From JAWVFN01 sp963696625 (lineage in GTDB: Bacteria > Actinomycetota > Thermoleophilia > Solirubrobacterales > 70-9): a DNA stretch of 64,000 nt. The notes under the pieces were generated by a model that was not told the origin of the DNA, made no database searches, and worked only from the letters and a program-made list of their open reading frames with translations. Shown here one piece after another: positions 15,357-24,418 of the stretch. Where the stretch lies: assembly GCA_963696625.1 (NCBI GenBank), contig CAVOKZ010000001.1:1-64000 (forward strand), written 5' to 3'. Both the position numbers and the translations under genes were made by a program. Position 1 is the stretch's first letter; every line of letters begins with the position of its first letter.

Positions 15357-16059
15357 GCAGGAAAACCGAACCGCCGCCCGCAACGCCGAGTTCTTCGCGC
15401 GCGAGGGCTACGCCGAGCACGTCGCGAGGCTCGACAGCTACCAGCTGATCCGCGAGGCCCTGACCGGGGAGCTGGACGGCGTCGCCCGCCTGCTCGACGT
15501 CGGCAACGGCGGCGTCTTCGAGTACGACACCGCGCGGGTGGGAGAGATCGTCGCCGTCGACCTGTTCCTCGAGGAGGTTCCCGCCGAGCGCTTTCCCGAG
15601 AACGTCACGGCGCGCAGCGGCGACGCTCTCACCCTGGACGAGCCGGACGGCGCCTACGACGCCGTCCTCGAGGCGTTCGTCTTCCACCACATCGTCGGCC
15701 CCGCGCCCGGGGCGCTGCTCGACAACGTGCGCCGCGCCCTGAGCGAGGCCGCGCGGGTGCTGCGGCCCGGCGGGATGCTGGTCGTCCCCGAGTCGGTCGT
15801 GCCCCGCTGGTTCTACGGTGTCGAGCGGGTCATGTTCAGGCCGCTGCTGCTCGCGGCGCGGACACCGCTGCTGGGCGGGCACCCGGCGACGATGCAGCTG
15901 CATCGTCGCCTGCTCGAGCAGCTTGTCGCCGAGCGCTTTGAGATCGAGCGTTCGTATCCGATCCCGGTCGGGCGCTGGCTGACCCAGTTCGGCCGCAAGT
16001 GGCCGTCGGCGCTGACACCCGCGCGGCCGCAGATGGTCGTCGCCCGCAAGCCGGGCTGA
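15346..16059 (+). CDS. Class I SAM-dependent methyltransferase
   Basis: 237 residues. Motif I reads LLDVGNGGVFEYD at residues 49-61, a variant in which NGG replaces the usual GCG. EIVAVDLFLEE is the acidic strand and AVLEAFVFHHIVG the motif IV region. The start at 15346 overlaps the previous gene by 11 bases. It ends three bases before the stop of the convergent membrane-protein gene. Expected to methylate an intermediate of the same polysaccharide pathway; target unknown. Confidence 0.75.
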   Translation: MAAEQENRTAARNAEFFAREGYAEHVARLDSYQLIREALTGELDGVARLLDVGNGGVFEYDTARVGEIVAVDLFLEEVPAERFPENVTARSGDALTLDEPDGAYDAVLEAFVFHHIVGPAPGALLDNVRRALSEAARVLRPGGMLVVPESVVPRWFYGVERVMFRPLLLAARTPLLGGHPATMQLHRRLLEQLVAERFEIERSYPIPVGRWLTQFGRKWPSALTPARPQMVVARKPG

Positions 16060-16062
16060 GAG

Positions 16063-17766
16063 TTACGCCAGAGCGCAGACCCGCAGTGGGGCGCTCGGCG
16101 CGACCAGCGCCTTCCAGGGCACGTTCGCGTCGTCGGGGGGAATCGAAAGCGTCGCCGCCGATCCGGCGCTGACGCTGCCGGCGGCTGCGTAGATGCCCTC
16201 GGCGAAGCGGCCGAGGTTGACCGACGCCGCCGGCGTGCCCGGCGCCGCCCCGGCCGGCGCCTCGAAGCCGAGCCCGGACGCGGGAACGCCGATTGCGAGA
16301 TGCGAGCCCGGCCGCCCCGGCCGCAACCCGAGGCAGCCCCCGCTCGCGATGCTCTCGACCCCGGTGTTGACCAGCACCGGCGGCGGCTTGGCCGCCGCCG
16401 GTGGCAGCGCCGGCACGGACTCGAGCGCGAGCGCGAGGCCGGACGCGAGGACGACGTCGGCGCGCTTGCGCACCGTCTCGCCCTCGCCGGTGAGCTCGGC
16501 GACGCTGTACGACGGCGTGCCGAACTCGTCCTCGTGCGCGTAGTAGGACCCCGCGGTGAGGATCGTTATCCCCGCCTGGCCGTAGGCGTCGCGAATCGCC
16601 GGGCCGTCGGGCTCGAACGAGTCGGGGATGCGGCCGCGACCCAGATCGAGCGCGGTGAGGTCGGCCCGGACCAGCGCCGAGAGCTGGCCCACATAGCGGG
16701 CCGAGTAGTGGTACTGGAAGAGGTTCGCGACCAGCGCCGAGACGAGCACGATCCCGAGCACGACCCAGGCGCGGGAAGAAAGGCGCGGCGGGCGGGCGAC
16801 GACCGCTGCCCCGGCCATCAGCAGCAGGACGACGCCGGGGTAGAAGTAGCGCGGCGCCGTGGCGAGATCGGGGCGGGCGGGGCCGAGCACCATCGCCACC
16901 GCAACCCAGAAGGCGAAGTAGGTCGCGATCACGGCCCAGGCGCGGCGCTCGACACGGAAGCCCTTGACGAACCAGTAGGCGCAGAAGGCGAGCAGGCCGA
17001 TGGCCATCGGCTCGCCGATGTCGAGCCGGAACACGTTGCCGCCGATCTGCCCCGGGGTCCGAAACAGCCCGGTGATCGCCGCCAGCGAGCCGCCGAGGGA
17101 GTCGACCAGCAGCGACGGCACGTTCGGCAGGTTCTGCCAGTTGAAGAAGCTCGAGTCCTCGAACTCGGCGCTCGCCCAGGCCCGCCAGGCCAGGTAGGCG
17201 ACGACCGGAATCGCCCAGGCCCAGTTGCGGCGCCGCCGCCAGGGGCTGTCGCAGTTGACGAGGATCACTGCGGCGACGATGAACGGAACCCCGGTGCCGA
17301 ACGACGCGAGGCTGACCGCGAGGAGCACACCCGCCCAGACGTCACCGCGGCGATCGCCGCGGTCGAGCATCAGCATCATCCCGAGGCCGGCGGAGATCGA
17401 GATCAGCGCGGCAACCCCGTCAGTGGTGGCAACAACCTCCCATCCCGACCCGAGCACGCAGACCAGCGACGCGGCGCCGGCGGCGATCCACGACCCGACC
17501 CGCCGCTCGAGCCAGACGAAGAGCAGGATCGAGGCCAGCAGGTCGAAGAAGATCAGCGCCAGCCTCAGCGGCACGTCGGTGCCGATCCCGAACAGGTCCC
17601 AGGCGCCGCGGTAGAGGATCAGCGGGAACAGCAGCAGATGCCCGTACTCGGGCTCGAGCAGGCCGTCGACGGTGAATCCGTCGCGCCGAACGAGGAATCC
17701 CCACTCGTCGAGGAACAGGGTGTGATCGCGGGTCTCGACCCAGATGAAGACCGCGGCGGCAACCAT
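16063..17766 (-). CDS. Polytopic membrane protein, GT-C glycosyltransferase-like (paralog 1)
   Basis: 567 residues with about ten hydrophobic segments in the first ~370, then a ~190-residue soluble C-terminal domain. The first extracytoplasmic loop carries LFLDEWGF, and the later GHLLLFPLILYRG and RRVGSWIAA motifs are shared with the protein at 22587-24365. Acidic residues in this loop are the catalytic hallmark of GT-C enzymes that use polyprenyl-phosphate sugars. Family assignment rests on topology and this motif only. The start at 17766 is the first usable codon; the in-frame sequence before it has none, so the N-terminus may be slightly longer. Confidence 0.6.
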   Translation of the reverse strand: MVAAAVFIWVETRDHTLFLDEWGFLVRRDGFTVDGLLEPEYGHLLLFPLILYRGAWDLFGIGTDVPLRLALIFFDLLASILLFVWLERRVGSWIAAGAASLVCVLGSGWEVVATTDGVAALISISAGLGMMLMLDRGDRRGDVWAGVLLAVSLASFGTGVPFIVAAVILVNCDSPWRRRRNWAWAIPVVAYLAWRAWASAEFEDSSFFNWQNLPNVPSLLVDSLGGSLAAITGLFRTPGQIGGNVFRLDIGEPMAIGLLAFCAYWFVKGFRVERRAWAVIATYFAFWVAVAMVLGPARPDLATAPRYFYPGVVLLLMAGAAVVARPPRLSSRAWVVLGIVLVSALVANLFQYHYSARYVGQLSALVRADLTALDLGRGRIPDSFEPDGPAIRDAYGQAGITILTAGSYYAHEDEFGTPSYSVAELTGEGETVRKRADVVLASGLALALESVPALPPAAAKPPPVLVNTGVESIASGGCLGLRPGRPGSHLAIGVPASGLGFEAPAGAAPGTPAASVNLGRFAEGIYAAAGSVSAGSAATLSIPPDDANVPWKALVAPSAPLRVCALA

Positions 17767-17882
17767 CGCGATCGCAAACGCGAGGCGGGCGCCGGAGCCG
17801 TCGTTGAGGCGCTCGACCAGCCGGTCAAGGCGGTAAGAGGCCCACGGCCCCCAGCCAGGCGTGGAGGGGTCGGGCGCTCCGC

Positions 17883-19451
17883 TCAGAGTGGGATGTTCCC
17901 GTGCTTGCGCTTGGGCTGTTCGACTCGCTTGGTCTCGAGCGTGTGCAGCGCCTTGATCAGCCTCGGGCGAGTCAGGTGGGGGACGATCACGTCGTCGATG
18001 TAGCCGCGCTCGGCCGCCGAGTAGGGGTTGGCGAAGTGGGCCTTGTAGTCCTCGATCAGCTTCGCCCGCCGCTCCTCGGGGGTCGGCGACTGGGCGATGT
18101 CGCGGCGGTAGATGATGTTGACCGCGCCCTCGGGGCCCATGACCGCGATCTCGGCGGTCGGCCAGGCGAAGTTGAAGTCGGCGAGGTGGTGCTTGGAGTT
18201 CATCACGTCATAGGCGCCGCCGTAGGCCTTGCGGGTGACGACGTTCACCTTCGGCACCGTCGCCTCGACGAACGCGTAGAGCAGCTTGGCGCCGTGGCGG
18301 ATGATCCCGTTCCACTCCTGGGAGGTGCCGGGCAGGAAGCCGGGGACGTCGGTGAGGCTGACCAGCGGCACGTTGAAGGCGTCGCAGGTGCGCACGAAGC
18401 GAGCGGCCTTCTCGGAGGCCTCGATGTCGAGAACGCCGGCGAGGTGCTTGGGCTGGTTGCCGACGATGCCGACCGGCATCCCGTCGAGGCGCGAGAAGCC
18501 GCAGATGATGTTCTGGGCGAAGTGCTCGTGGACCTCGAAGAACTCGCCGTCGTCGACGATAAGCGAGAGCACGTCGCGCATGTCATAGGGCTTCGACGGG
18601 TCGTCGGGAACGAGCGTGTCGAGCGCCTCTTCGGTGCGCTCGGGGTCGTCGTAGGGCTCGACACGGGGCGGCAGCTCGAGGTTGTTCGAGGGCAAGAAGC
18701 CGACCAGGTGACGCACGTCCTCGAGACACGCGTCCTCGTCCTCGGAGGCGAAGTGGGCCACGCCCGACTTGGTGTTGTGGCTCATCGCCCCGCCGAGCTC
18801 CTCGAACTCGACCTCCTCGCCGGTCACGGTCTTGATCACGTCGGGCCCCGTGATGAACATGTGCGAGGTCTCCTTGACCATGAAGATGAAGTCGGTCATC
18901 GCCGGGGAGTAGACGGCGCCGCCGGCGCAGGGGCCCATGATCACGCTGATCTGGGGGATCACCCCGGAGCACTGGACGTTGCGGACGAACACGTCGCCGT
19001 AGGCGCCCAGCGAGACGACCCCCTCCTGGATCCGGGCGCCGCCCGAGTCGTTGAGGCCGATCACCGGCGCCCCGACCTTGGCGGCGAGGTCCATGATCTT
19101 GCCCATCTTCTCCGCCATCACCTCGCCCAGCGAGCCGCCGAACACGGTGAAGTCCTGGCTGAAGACGAAGACCGTGCGGCCGTCGATCGTGCCGTACCCG
19201 GTTACAACCGCGTCGCCGTAGGGCCGGTTCTTGTCCATGTCGAAGTCGTGGGTGCGGTGGCGGACGAAGGTGTCGAGCTCCTCAAAGCTGCCCGGATCGA
19301 GCAGCTTCTCGATCCGCTCGCGGGCGGTCATCTTGCCCTTCGCGTGCTGCTTGTCGACGGCCTCCTCTGAGGCGCTGTGGACCGCCTGCTCGCGCAGCTC
19401 CATCAGCTGGGCGAGCTTCTCTTCGTGGGTCTCGGGGTACTTCTCGCGCAT
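17883..19451 (-). CDS. Acyl-CoA carboxylase beta chain (carboxyltransferase; PccB/AccD type)
   Basis: 522 residues from the ATG at 19451 (MREKYPETHEEKL). Both crotonase-like halves are intact: KMTARERIEKLLD and FGGSLGEVMAEKMGKIMD in the first, FEVHEHFAQNIICGFSRLDG and LVSLTDVPGFLPGTSQEWNGIIRHGAKLLYAFVEATVPKVNVVTRKAYGGAYDVMNSKH in the second (given in pieces). The acyl-CoA pocket residues in GGAYDVM resemble propionyl-CoA carboxylase. It transfers CO2 from biotin to acyl-CoA. The epsilon subunit gene is 13 bases upstream. The alpha subunit is the gene at 3508-5268. Confidence 0.92.
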   Translation of the reverse strand: MREKYPETHEEKLAQLMELREQAVHSASEEAVDKQHAKGKMTARERIEKLLDPGSFEELDTFVRHRTHDFDMDKNRPYGDAVVTGYGTIDGRTVFVFSQDFTVFGGSLGEVMAEKMGKIMDLAAKVGAPVIGLNDSGGARIQEGVVSLGAYGDVFVRNVQCSGVIPQISVIMGPCAGGAVYSPAMTDFIFMVKETSHMFITGPDVIKTVTGEEVEFEELGGAMSHNTKSGVAHFASEDEDACLEDVRHLVGFLPSNNLELPPRVEPYDDPERTEEALDTLVPDDPSKPYDMRDVLSLIVDDGEFFEVHEHFAQNIICGFSRLDGMPVGIVGNQPKHLAGVLDIEASEKAARFVRTCDAFNVPLVSLTDVPGFLPGTSQEWNGIIRHGAKLLYAFVEATVPKVNVVTRKAYGGAYDVMNSKHHLADFNFAWPTAEIAVMGPEGAVNIIYRRDIAQSPTPEERRAKLIEDYKAHFANPYSAAERGYIDDVIVPHLTRPRLIKALHTLETKRVEQPKRKHGNIPL

Positions 19452-19464
19452 GGGGCTGGCGATT

Positions 19465-19698
19465 CTAGGGCCGGGAGCCCCAGATATCGGCGCGCGGGGA
19501 GCGCTCGACGCCTTCGAGCAGCGCGGCACGCCCCCAGCGGCCGGCGGCTTCGGACGCGGCGGGTGCCGGCGCGGTGTCGTCGAGGAAGCGCTCAAGCGCA
19601 GCGGCGATCGCGGCGGCCTCCTCCAGGGTCGCGCTGGCGGAGACCATCTCGATACGGGGCCGCGGCGGGCGGCGGGTTCCGTTACCGGCCATCGCCAT
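19465..19698 (-). CDS. Acyl-CoA carboxylase epsilon subunit (AccE-like)
   Basis: 77 residues, starting at 19698 or at the ATG two codons later. A basic N-terminal stretch (TRRPPRPR) leads into SATLEEAAAIAAALERFL and ends WGRAALLEGVERSP, the compact pattern of the actinobacterial ACC epsilon family. These subunits bridge alpha and beta rings and stimulate propionyl-CoA carboxylase. The gene lies directly before the beta-chain gene, as in other actinobacteria, which supports the assignment better than the short sequence does. Confidence 0.65.
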   Translation of the reverse strand: MAMAGNGTRRPPRPRIEMVSASATLEEAAAIAAALERFLDDTAPAPAASEAAGRWGRAALLEGVERSPRADIWGSRP

Positions 19699-19755
19699 GA
19701 GTCTAGGTGTGGGGCGCTCTTATCGGCTTGGAGCCGACAAATCCACGCCGCCGGG

Positions 19756-20097
19756 CTAGACCAGGCCCTGGAAGGGGCGCTTCTCGGGCTCGGCGAGCTC
19801 GTCGAGGACGGCGTCGAGCCAGCCCTCGAGCTCGGTCGCCGTGGCGCCCTCGCGATCGGCGGCGATCGCCACGGTCGTCCCCCAGCCGTCCTGCTCGAGC
19901 GCGATCTCGATGCTCGCGACCACCTCCGCGGCGGACGCCGCCCATGCGAGCCTGGCCTCGGGATCGCGCTCGGTCACGGCGACCTCGGCCGCGTGGCCGA
20001 GCAACCCCGAGCTCCAGCCCTGAATGCGCTCGTGCTGGTCGACGAGCTGCCAGAGCTCAGGCTGCGACTTGACCAGTGTGCGCTCGGCTGTTGCCAT
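19756..20097 (-). CDS. Small conserved protein, possibly SRPBCC (START)-like
   Basis: 113 residues, starting MATAERTLVKSQPELWQLVDQHERIQGW. The spacing of hydrophobic positions and the ASAAEVVASIEIALEQDGWGTTVAIAAD strands recall polyketide-cyclase/SRPBCC proteins, but the chain is shorter than usual (~140). It lies upstream of the AccE-like gene, separated by 57 bases in which no element is visible, on the same strand. Function unknown. Confidence 0.5.
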   Translation of the reverse strand: MATAERTLVKSQPELWQLVDQHERIQGWSSGLLGHAAEVAVTERDPEARLAWAASAAEVVASIEIALEQDGWGTTVAIAADREGATATELEGWLDAVLDELAEPEKRPFQGLV

Positions 20098-20179
20098 CGA
20101 GGAGACGTTCGCCCGCGCCGATCCGCTTCCTTCCCTCGCGGACGGCCTCGATCCCGATGCAGCCCGGGTTGCGCCCCGG

Positions 20180-21874
20180 CTACTGCGAGCCGGGGCGCCG
20201 AGCGCGCGCCACCAGGCTCAGACCCCAGCGGGGCCTCAACAGCCGCTCGAGCGGGCGCCAGACGCGCACGGCATGCTCGTAGAGCGCCAGCGAGACTCGC
20301 CCGATGCGCGCGTCGGGGCGGTGGTTCTTGAGCCACCAGCCGAGGATCCCGAGGGTGTTGAAGGGCTTGGCCTCGATCAGCTCGAGCCCCGTGAGCTCGA
20401 TCAGCTCGAGCAGGCGCTCGGGCGTGTAACGCCGGTAGTGGCCGTAAGCCTCGTCGAGCGCTCCGAATAGGCGTGGATGGGCGGGGACGAGCAAGGCCAG
20501 CTCGCCGCCGGGCTTGAGCGCGGCACCCATCGCTGCGACCGCGGCGGCGTCGTCCTCGATGTGCTCGAGCACGTTTTGGCAGACGACGAGGTCGAAGGCG
20601 CCGTCGCTCAGCGAGGGTGCCTGCGGCAGGCCCTCGGCGACTACCTGGACCCGGGGGTCGGCGCCGAAGCGGCGACGGAGCACCGCGGAGCAGGACTCGT
20701 CCGGCTCCAGGGCGAGCAGTCGCCCGGCGCCTTTCCCGAGGATGCGCTCGCTGAAGGTGCCTATCCCGGCGCCGACCTCGGCTACCGCGGCGTCGACCGA
20801 GCCCGAGTACTGATCGAACATCCAATCGCAGAGCCGCCGCGAATGGGCCAGCGCCTGCAGCTCCTCGAGAATCGCCGTATCGACCGGCGCCGGCCGCTTG
20901 GCGATACGGGGCGCCCGCACCGGGCCGGCGGTCGATGGCGTGAGCGGGCCCTCGTCGCCGACCCGGCGCGCGTAGAGGCAGAACTTGGCGCGCGGGTCGA
21001 GCTCGAAGCGCCGGTGCCCGGTCTTGGTGCGCGCCAGCAGGTCGTGGGCGATGCGGCTCGCGGTCGGCGCCACCGGGCTGAGATCGCCGACCAGGGTCTC
21101 CAGCGAGGACCGCTTGCCGACCCAGTGCCAGCCGACCGGAGCGAAGCCGTGGCGGCGGAGGACCTCGGAGAGTCCGTCGACCGAGAAGAGGACCATGTGC
21201 TCGGGAACCCGTTGGACCTCGGGCCAGCGGGCCCCCACCAGTCGTGTCGTCAGCGAGCCGGCGTCCGGCGTCAGCACCACGAGCAGACCGCCGTGCCTCG
21301 TCACACGCGCCGCTTCCGCGATCAGCCGGTCGGGATCGTCGAGGTGCTCGATCAGGTCCAGCATCGTCACCACGTCGAAGGCGTCCTCGCCGATGCCGGC
21401 TTCCTCGAGCGTGCCCCGCTTGACCTCGACCCCAAGCTCGCGCCGGGCATAGTCTGCCGCCCAGGGATTGACGTCGAGCCCCGAGGCATTCCAGCCCCGC
21501 TCGCGCGCGACTCCGACGAGAAAGCCGGGCCCCGCACCGACGTCGAGCAGTTCTCCGGGTGGGTGGCGGCGCTCGACCTGGGCGAGCAGCAGGTCGAACT
21601 TCTCTTCGATCTCGCGGCGATCGGAGAGGTAGTCGCGGTAGCCGGGGACGCCGGTGACCCCGTCGCTGCGGTTGCCGAAGTAGGTCTCGTCGGCGTAGAG
21701 GGTGGGATCGGGATCGGGCCGCACCTCGAGGAAGAGGCTGCGGCAGTGGCGGCAGCGGCGAAAATGCGCGCCGTTTCGCTCGAACCTGCGACGCGCGCCC
21801 CCCTCCAGACAGGCGGGACAGACGTCGGGGGCTAGCGCCACGCGGAGGCCGCGGGTCGGCGCCGGGGCGCTCAT
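20180..21874 (-). CDS. Two-domain fusion of SAM-dependent methyltransferases
   Basis: 564 residues starting at the ATG at 21874, in ATGA overlap with the upstream glycosyltransferase. An N-terminal zinc-ribbon-like piece has CPAC near residue 19 and CRHC near 41. Methyltransferase 1 (about 45-310) has LLDVGAGPGFLVG, VVTMLDLIEHLDD and YFGNRSDG before motif I. Methyltransferase 2 (about 335-560) has VAEVGAGIGTFSERIL and LVVCQNVLEHIEDD, with YRRYTPERL later. Each half has its own motif I, so both may be active, and the pair could methylate two positions of one glycan. A gene fusion is the simple reading; a lost stop between two genes is less likely because the linker is in frame. Confidence 0.8.
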   Translation of the reverse strand: MSAPAPTRGLRVALAPDVCPACLEGGARRRFERNGAHFRRCRHCRSLFLEVRPDPDPTLYADETYFGNRSDGVTGVPGYRDYLSDRREIEEKFDLLLAQVERRHPPGELLDVGAGPGFLVGVARERGWNASGLDVNPWAADYARRELGVEVKRGTLEEAGIGEDAFDVVTMLDLIEHLDDPDRLIAEAARVTRHGGLLVVLTPDAGSLTTRLVGARWPEVQRVPEHMVLFSVDGLSEVLRRHGFAPVGWHWVGKRSSLETLVGDLSPVAPTASRIAHDLLARTKTGHRRFELDPRAKFCLYARRVGDEGPLTPSTAGPVRAPRIAKRPAPVDTAILEELQALAHSRRLCDWMFDQYSGSVDAAVAEVGAGIGTFSERILGKGAGRLLALEPDESCSAVLRRRFGADPRVQVVAEGLPQAPSLSDGAFDLVVCQNVLEHIEDDAAAVAAMGAALKPGGELALLVPAHPRLFGALDEAYGHYRRYTPERLLELIELTGLELIEAKPFNTLGILGWWLKNHRPDARIGRVSLALYEHAVRVWRPLERLLRPRWGLSLVARARRPGSQ

Positions 21875-22560
21875 CGGAACCGGCAGCGAAGCAGGGTCCA
21901 GAACATCCGCAATCCGTCCAGCACGGTGATCTTCTTGCCCGCTTCCCGGCTTCGCGCGGAGTAGTTGACCGGCACCTCGTAGATCACGGCCCCCGACCGC
22001 AGCAGGCGGGCGCCGATCTCGGCCTCGATCGTGTAGCCGTCCTCGCGCAGCCGCAACGAGCGCATGCGCTCGGTTGCCATCGCCTTGTGACAGCTCGAGA
22101 GGTCGGAGAGCCAGGTGTTGTACAGCGCGTTGGCGGCGACGTTGACGGCGCGGCCGCCCAGCACGTACCAGAACCCGAAGGTCGAGTGGGCGTGAAAGAG
22201 GCGGGTCCCGAACACCGCGTCGGCCGTCCCCTCGCGCAGCGGCTCGATGAGCTTGGCGATGTCGGCGGGGTCGTACTCGAGGTCGGCGTCGAGGATCGCC
22301 GAGTAGGTGCCCGAGGCGACGGCGAGCGCGTGGCGCACGCCGTCCCCCTTGCCCTTGTTGCGGTCGACCTCGACGATCCGGACCTGCTCGGGCCATTGGC
22401 GCCCGGCAAGGACACTGCGGGTCGAGTCGGTGGAGCCGTTCTCGACGACGATCAGCTCGAAGGACTCCACCCCGAGCGGCGCCTCGAGCACGCGCTCGAT
22501 CGCGAGCTCGATCGTCGCTTCCTCGTTGTATGCGGGCATCAGAATCGAGAGCTCGGTCAT
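21871..22560 (-). CDS. Family 2 glycosyltransferase (polyprenyl-phosphate sugar synthase-like)
   Basis: 229 residues from the ATG at 22560 (MTELSILMPAYNEEATI). GT-A motifs: IVVENGSTDST near 40, VDRNKGKGDGVRHALAVASG near 68 and the catalytic DADLEYDPADI near 95. There is no C-terminal membrane helix, unlike the enzyme at 13648. The sequence resembles DPM1-type enzymes that load a sugar on polyprenyl phosphate. It heads a two-gene unit with the double methyltransferase and lies 26 bases after the GT-C-like membrane gene, so it may supply that enzyme's donor. Confidence 0.85.
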   Translation of the reverse strand: MTELSILMPAYNEEATIELAIERVLEAPLGVESFELIVVENGSTDSTRSVLAGRQWPEQVRIVEVDRNKGKGDGVRHALAVASGTYSAILDADLEYDPADIAKLIEPLREGTADAVFGTRLFHAHSTFGFWYVLGGRAVNVAANALYNTWLSDLSSCHKAMATERMRSLRLREDGYTIEAEIGARLLRSGAVIYEVPVNYSARSREAGKKITVLDGLRMFWTLLRCRFR

Positions 22561-22586
22561 GGGCCTTCCTGGCTGACGAGAACTGG

Positions 22587-24365
22587 CTACGGGAGCAGCG
22601 GGCAGATCTTCAACGGACGGGTGGCGCCGACCGCCAACCGCCACGGAGCGGCCGCGCGGTCGCGGGGAAGCCTAACCGCCTGGGGCCCTTCCGTCGCCGG
22701 CGGGCCCAGGGGGCTGAACTGATCGCCGAAGCGCCGCAGCGCCAGGGCGGGTGGAGCGCCGGGCGGCGCCTCGAAGCTGAATCCCCCCACAGGCAGCACG
22801 AACGCCGTGGTCGCGGTCGTTCCCTCGACCGGCGTAAGCCGCACGCACTGGCCTTCGCTGCTGAGCTCACCGCTCGTCACCGGCCCCGCCTCCAGGGTTC
22901 CCCCGTTGCGCGACTCGGCCGAGGCCGGCCGCGGCCGAATGCCCTCGGCGAGGATCAGCTCGCGGTCGGCGGCCTGGCGCACGGACTCGCTGCTGTCCTT
23001 GAGCTCCTCCAGCGTCATCGCCGGCGTCCCGTGCGCGTCCGCGGCGGCGTAGTACTCGGATGCCGGGATCACCATGTCGGCGAGCAGCCCGCTCGTGATC
23101 CCGCCCGCCTCGATTACGAGACCGGGGACAGCCTGGTCGCGGGCGATCTCGAGCGCGGTCAGCTCGGCCCGGTTCTCCTCGGAGTTCGCGCGATAGAAGG
23201 CGCCGAAGTCGCGCAGAGCGTCGAGGTTGGGGAGCAGGGCGAGGAAGCTGACGGCAAGCACCCCGATGATCGCTCTCGGCGAGGGGCGGACCCCCTCGAA
23301 CAGCTGGGCGAAGAGCAGGACCAGGAAGATCGTCGCCAGCAGCTGGTAGCGAGCCGCCTCGGGTGGCCGCGCCGATTCGGCGACCGCGCCGACCGCCGCC
23401 CAGTAGGCGAGCGGCATGGCCCCGTACACCCAGAGCCAGCCGTTGATCGTCGTTCCCCGCCGCCACCTGACCGCGACCAAAGCGCCCGCGGCGACCAGGG
23501 GCACGAGCACCCGGCCCCACTCGAGCGGCACGACCGACTCTGCCTTGGTGCCGAACAGCCCCGAGGCCGCGCTCAGCACCGCCGCGGCCGAGTCGAGCAT
23601 CGAGTTCGGAAGATGGAGGAGGTTGTCGAAGGTGACCTCCGCCCCGTCGCCGGGCGAGGCCCAGACGCGCCAGATCACGTAGAGCCCGATCGGGATCGCG
23701 AAGACCCACGATTTCCGCCAGCCCTCCCGGCCGCGGGCGAAGAGAACCGCGACCACTGCTCCGGCGGCGAACGCGAGCGCCGGCCCGTAGGTGGCGAGCC
23801 CGATCACCAGCAGCACGGATGCTGCGACGTCGCCCGCCCGGTCGCCGCGCTCGAGGCACAGCAGCATCGCCAGCCCGGTGACGATAGGGATCATGACCCC
23901 GACCCCGAGCGTGGTCGAGTAGACCTCGCCCGCCGAGCCGAAGCCGAGCACCAGGATCACCGGGCCGAGGGCCAGCCAGTCGCCGACCCGCCGCCTGACC
24001 AGCTCGAAGAGGAGGGCGGCTGCGGCGAGCACCTCGGCGGCGAGCAAGATGCGAAACGCCACCCGGCTGGGCCCGAACAGCTCGACCATGCCCTTGTAGA
24101 GCAAGATCACGACGATCTGCAGATGGCCAACCCGGGGCTGGAGCATGTCGTGCAGGCTGAATCCGGGGTAGCTCGCGAAGAGGCCCCATTCGTCGCCGAG
24201 AAAGCTCTGACCGCGCGTCACGACCATGATCGCGAGCGCCGAGCACGCCATCGCCGCGGCGAGAACCAGCAGCGGCAGCCACGGCGAAGAGAGGACGCCG
24301 CCGATCCGGTTCAGCGGCAACGGAGGCCGCGCCGGCGGCGCCTGTGGGCTGGAAGCGGTCTCCAC
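22587..24365 (-). CDS. Polytopic membrane protein, GT-C glycosyltransferase-like (paralog 2)
   Basis: 592 residues. A proline-rich N-terminus (residues 1-22) precedes about ten hydrophobic segments, then a soluble C-terminal domain of ~190 residues rich in Gly and Pro. SFLGDEWGLF lies in the first extracytoplasmic loop and RRRVGDWLALG and RGDRAGDVAAS later; the corresponding motifs occur in the protein at 16063-17766, so the two are paralogs. The acidic pair in the first loop fits GT-C catalysis. Function beyond this is not predictable. Confidence 0.6.
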   Translation of the reverse strand: METASSPQAPPARPPLPLNRIGGVLSSPWLPLLVLAAAMACSALAIMVVTRGQSFLGDEWGLFASYPGFSLHDMLQPRVGHLQIVVILLYKGMVELFGPSRVAFRILLAAEVLAAAALLFELVRRRVGDWLALGPVILVLGFGSAGEVYSTTLGVGVMIPIVTGLAMLLCLERGDRAGDVAASVLLVIGLATYGPALAFAAGAVVAVLFARGREGWRKSWVFAIPIGLYVIWRVWASPGDGAEVTFDNLLHLPNSMLDSAAAVLSAASGLFGTKAESVVPLEWGRVLVPLVAAGALVAVRWRRGTTINGWLWVYGAMPLAYWAAVGAVAESARPPEAARYQLLATIFLVLLFAQLFEGVRPSPRAIIGVLAVSFLALLPNLDALRDFGAFYRANSEENRAELTALEIARDQAVPGLVIEAGGITSGLLADMVIPASEYYAAADAHGTPAMTLEELKDSSESVRQAADRELILAEGIRPRPASAESRNGGTLEAGPVTSGELSSEGQCVRLTPVEGTTATTAFVLPVGGFSFEAPPGAPPALALRRFGDQFSPLGPPATEGPQAVRLPRDRAAAPWRLAVGATRPLKICPLLP

Positions 24366-24418
24366 CGGCCTGAATCTAGCGGGCCGGGCCAGCGCTCACA
24401 GCTACGATCTGCGCCGAG

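Noticed and set aside
16300..18003. A long plus-strand frame opposite the membrane protein
   Set aside because: It is antisense to a protein with clear transmembrane segments and is Arg/Glu-rich with no domain, as expected from high GC.
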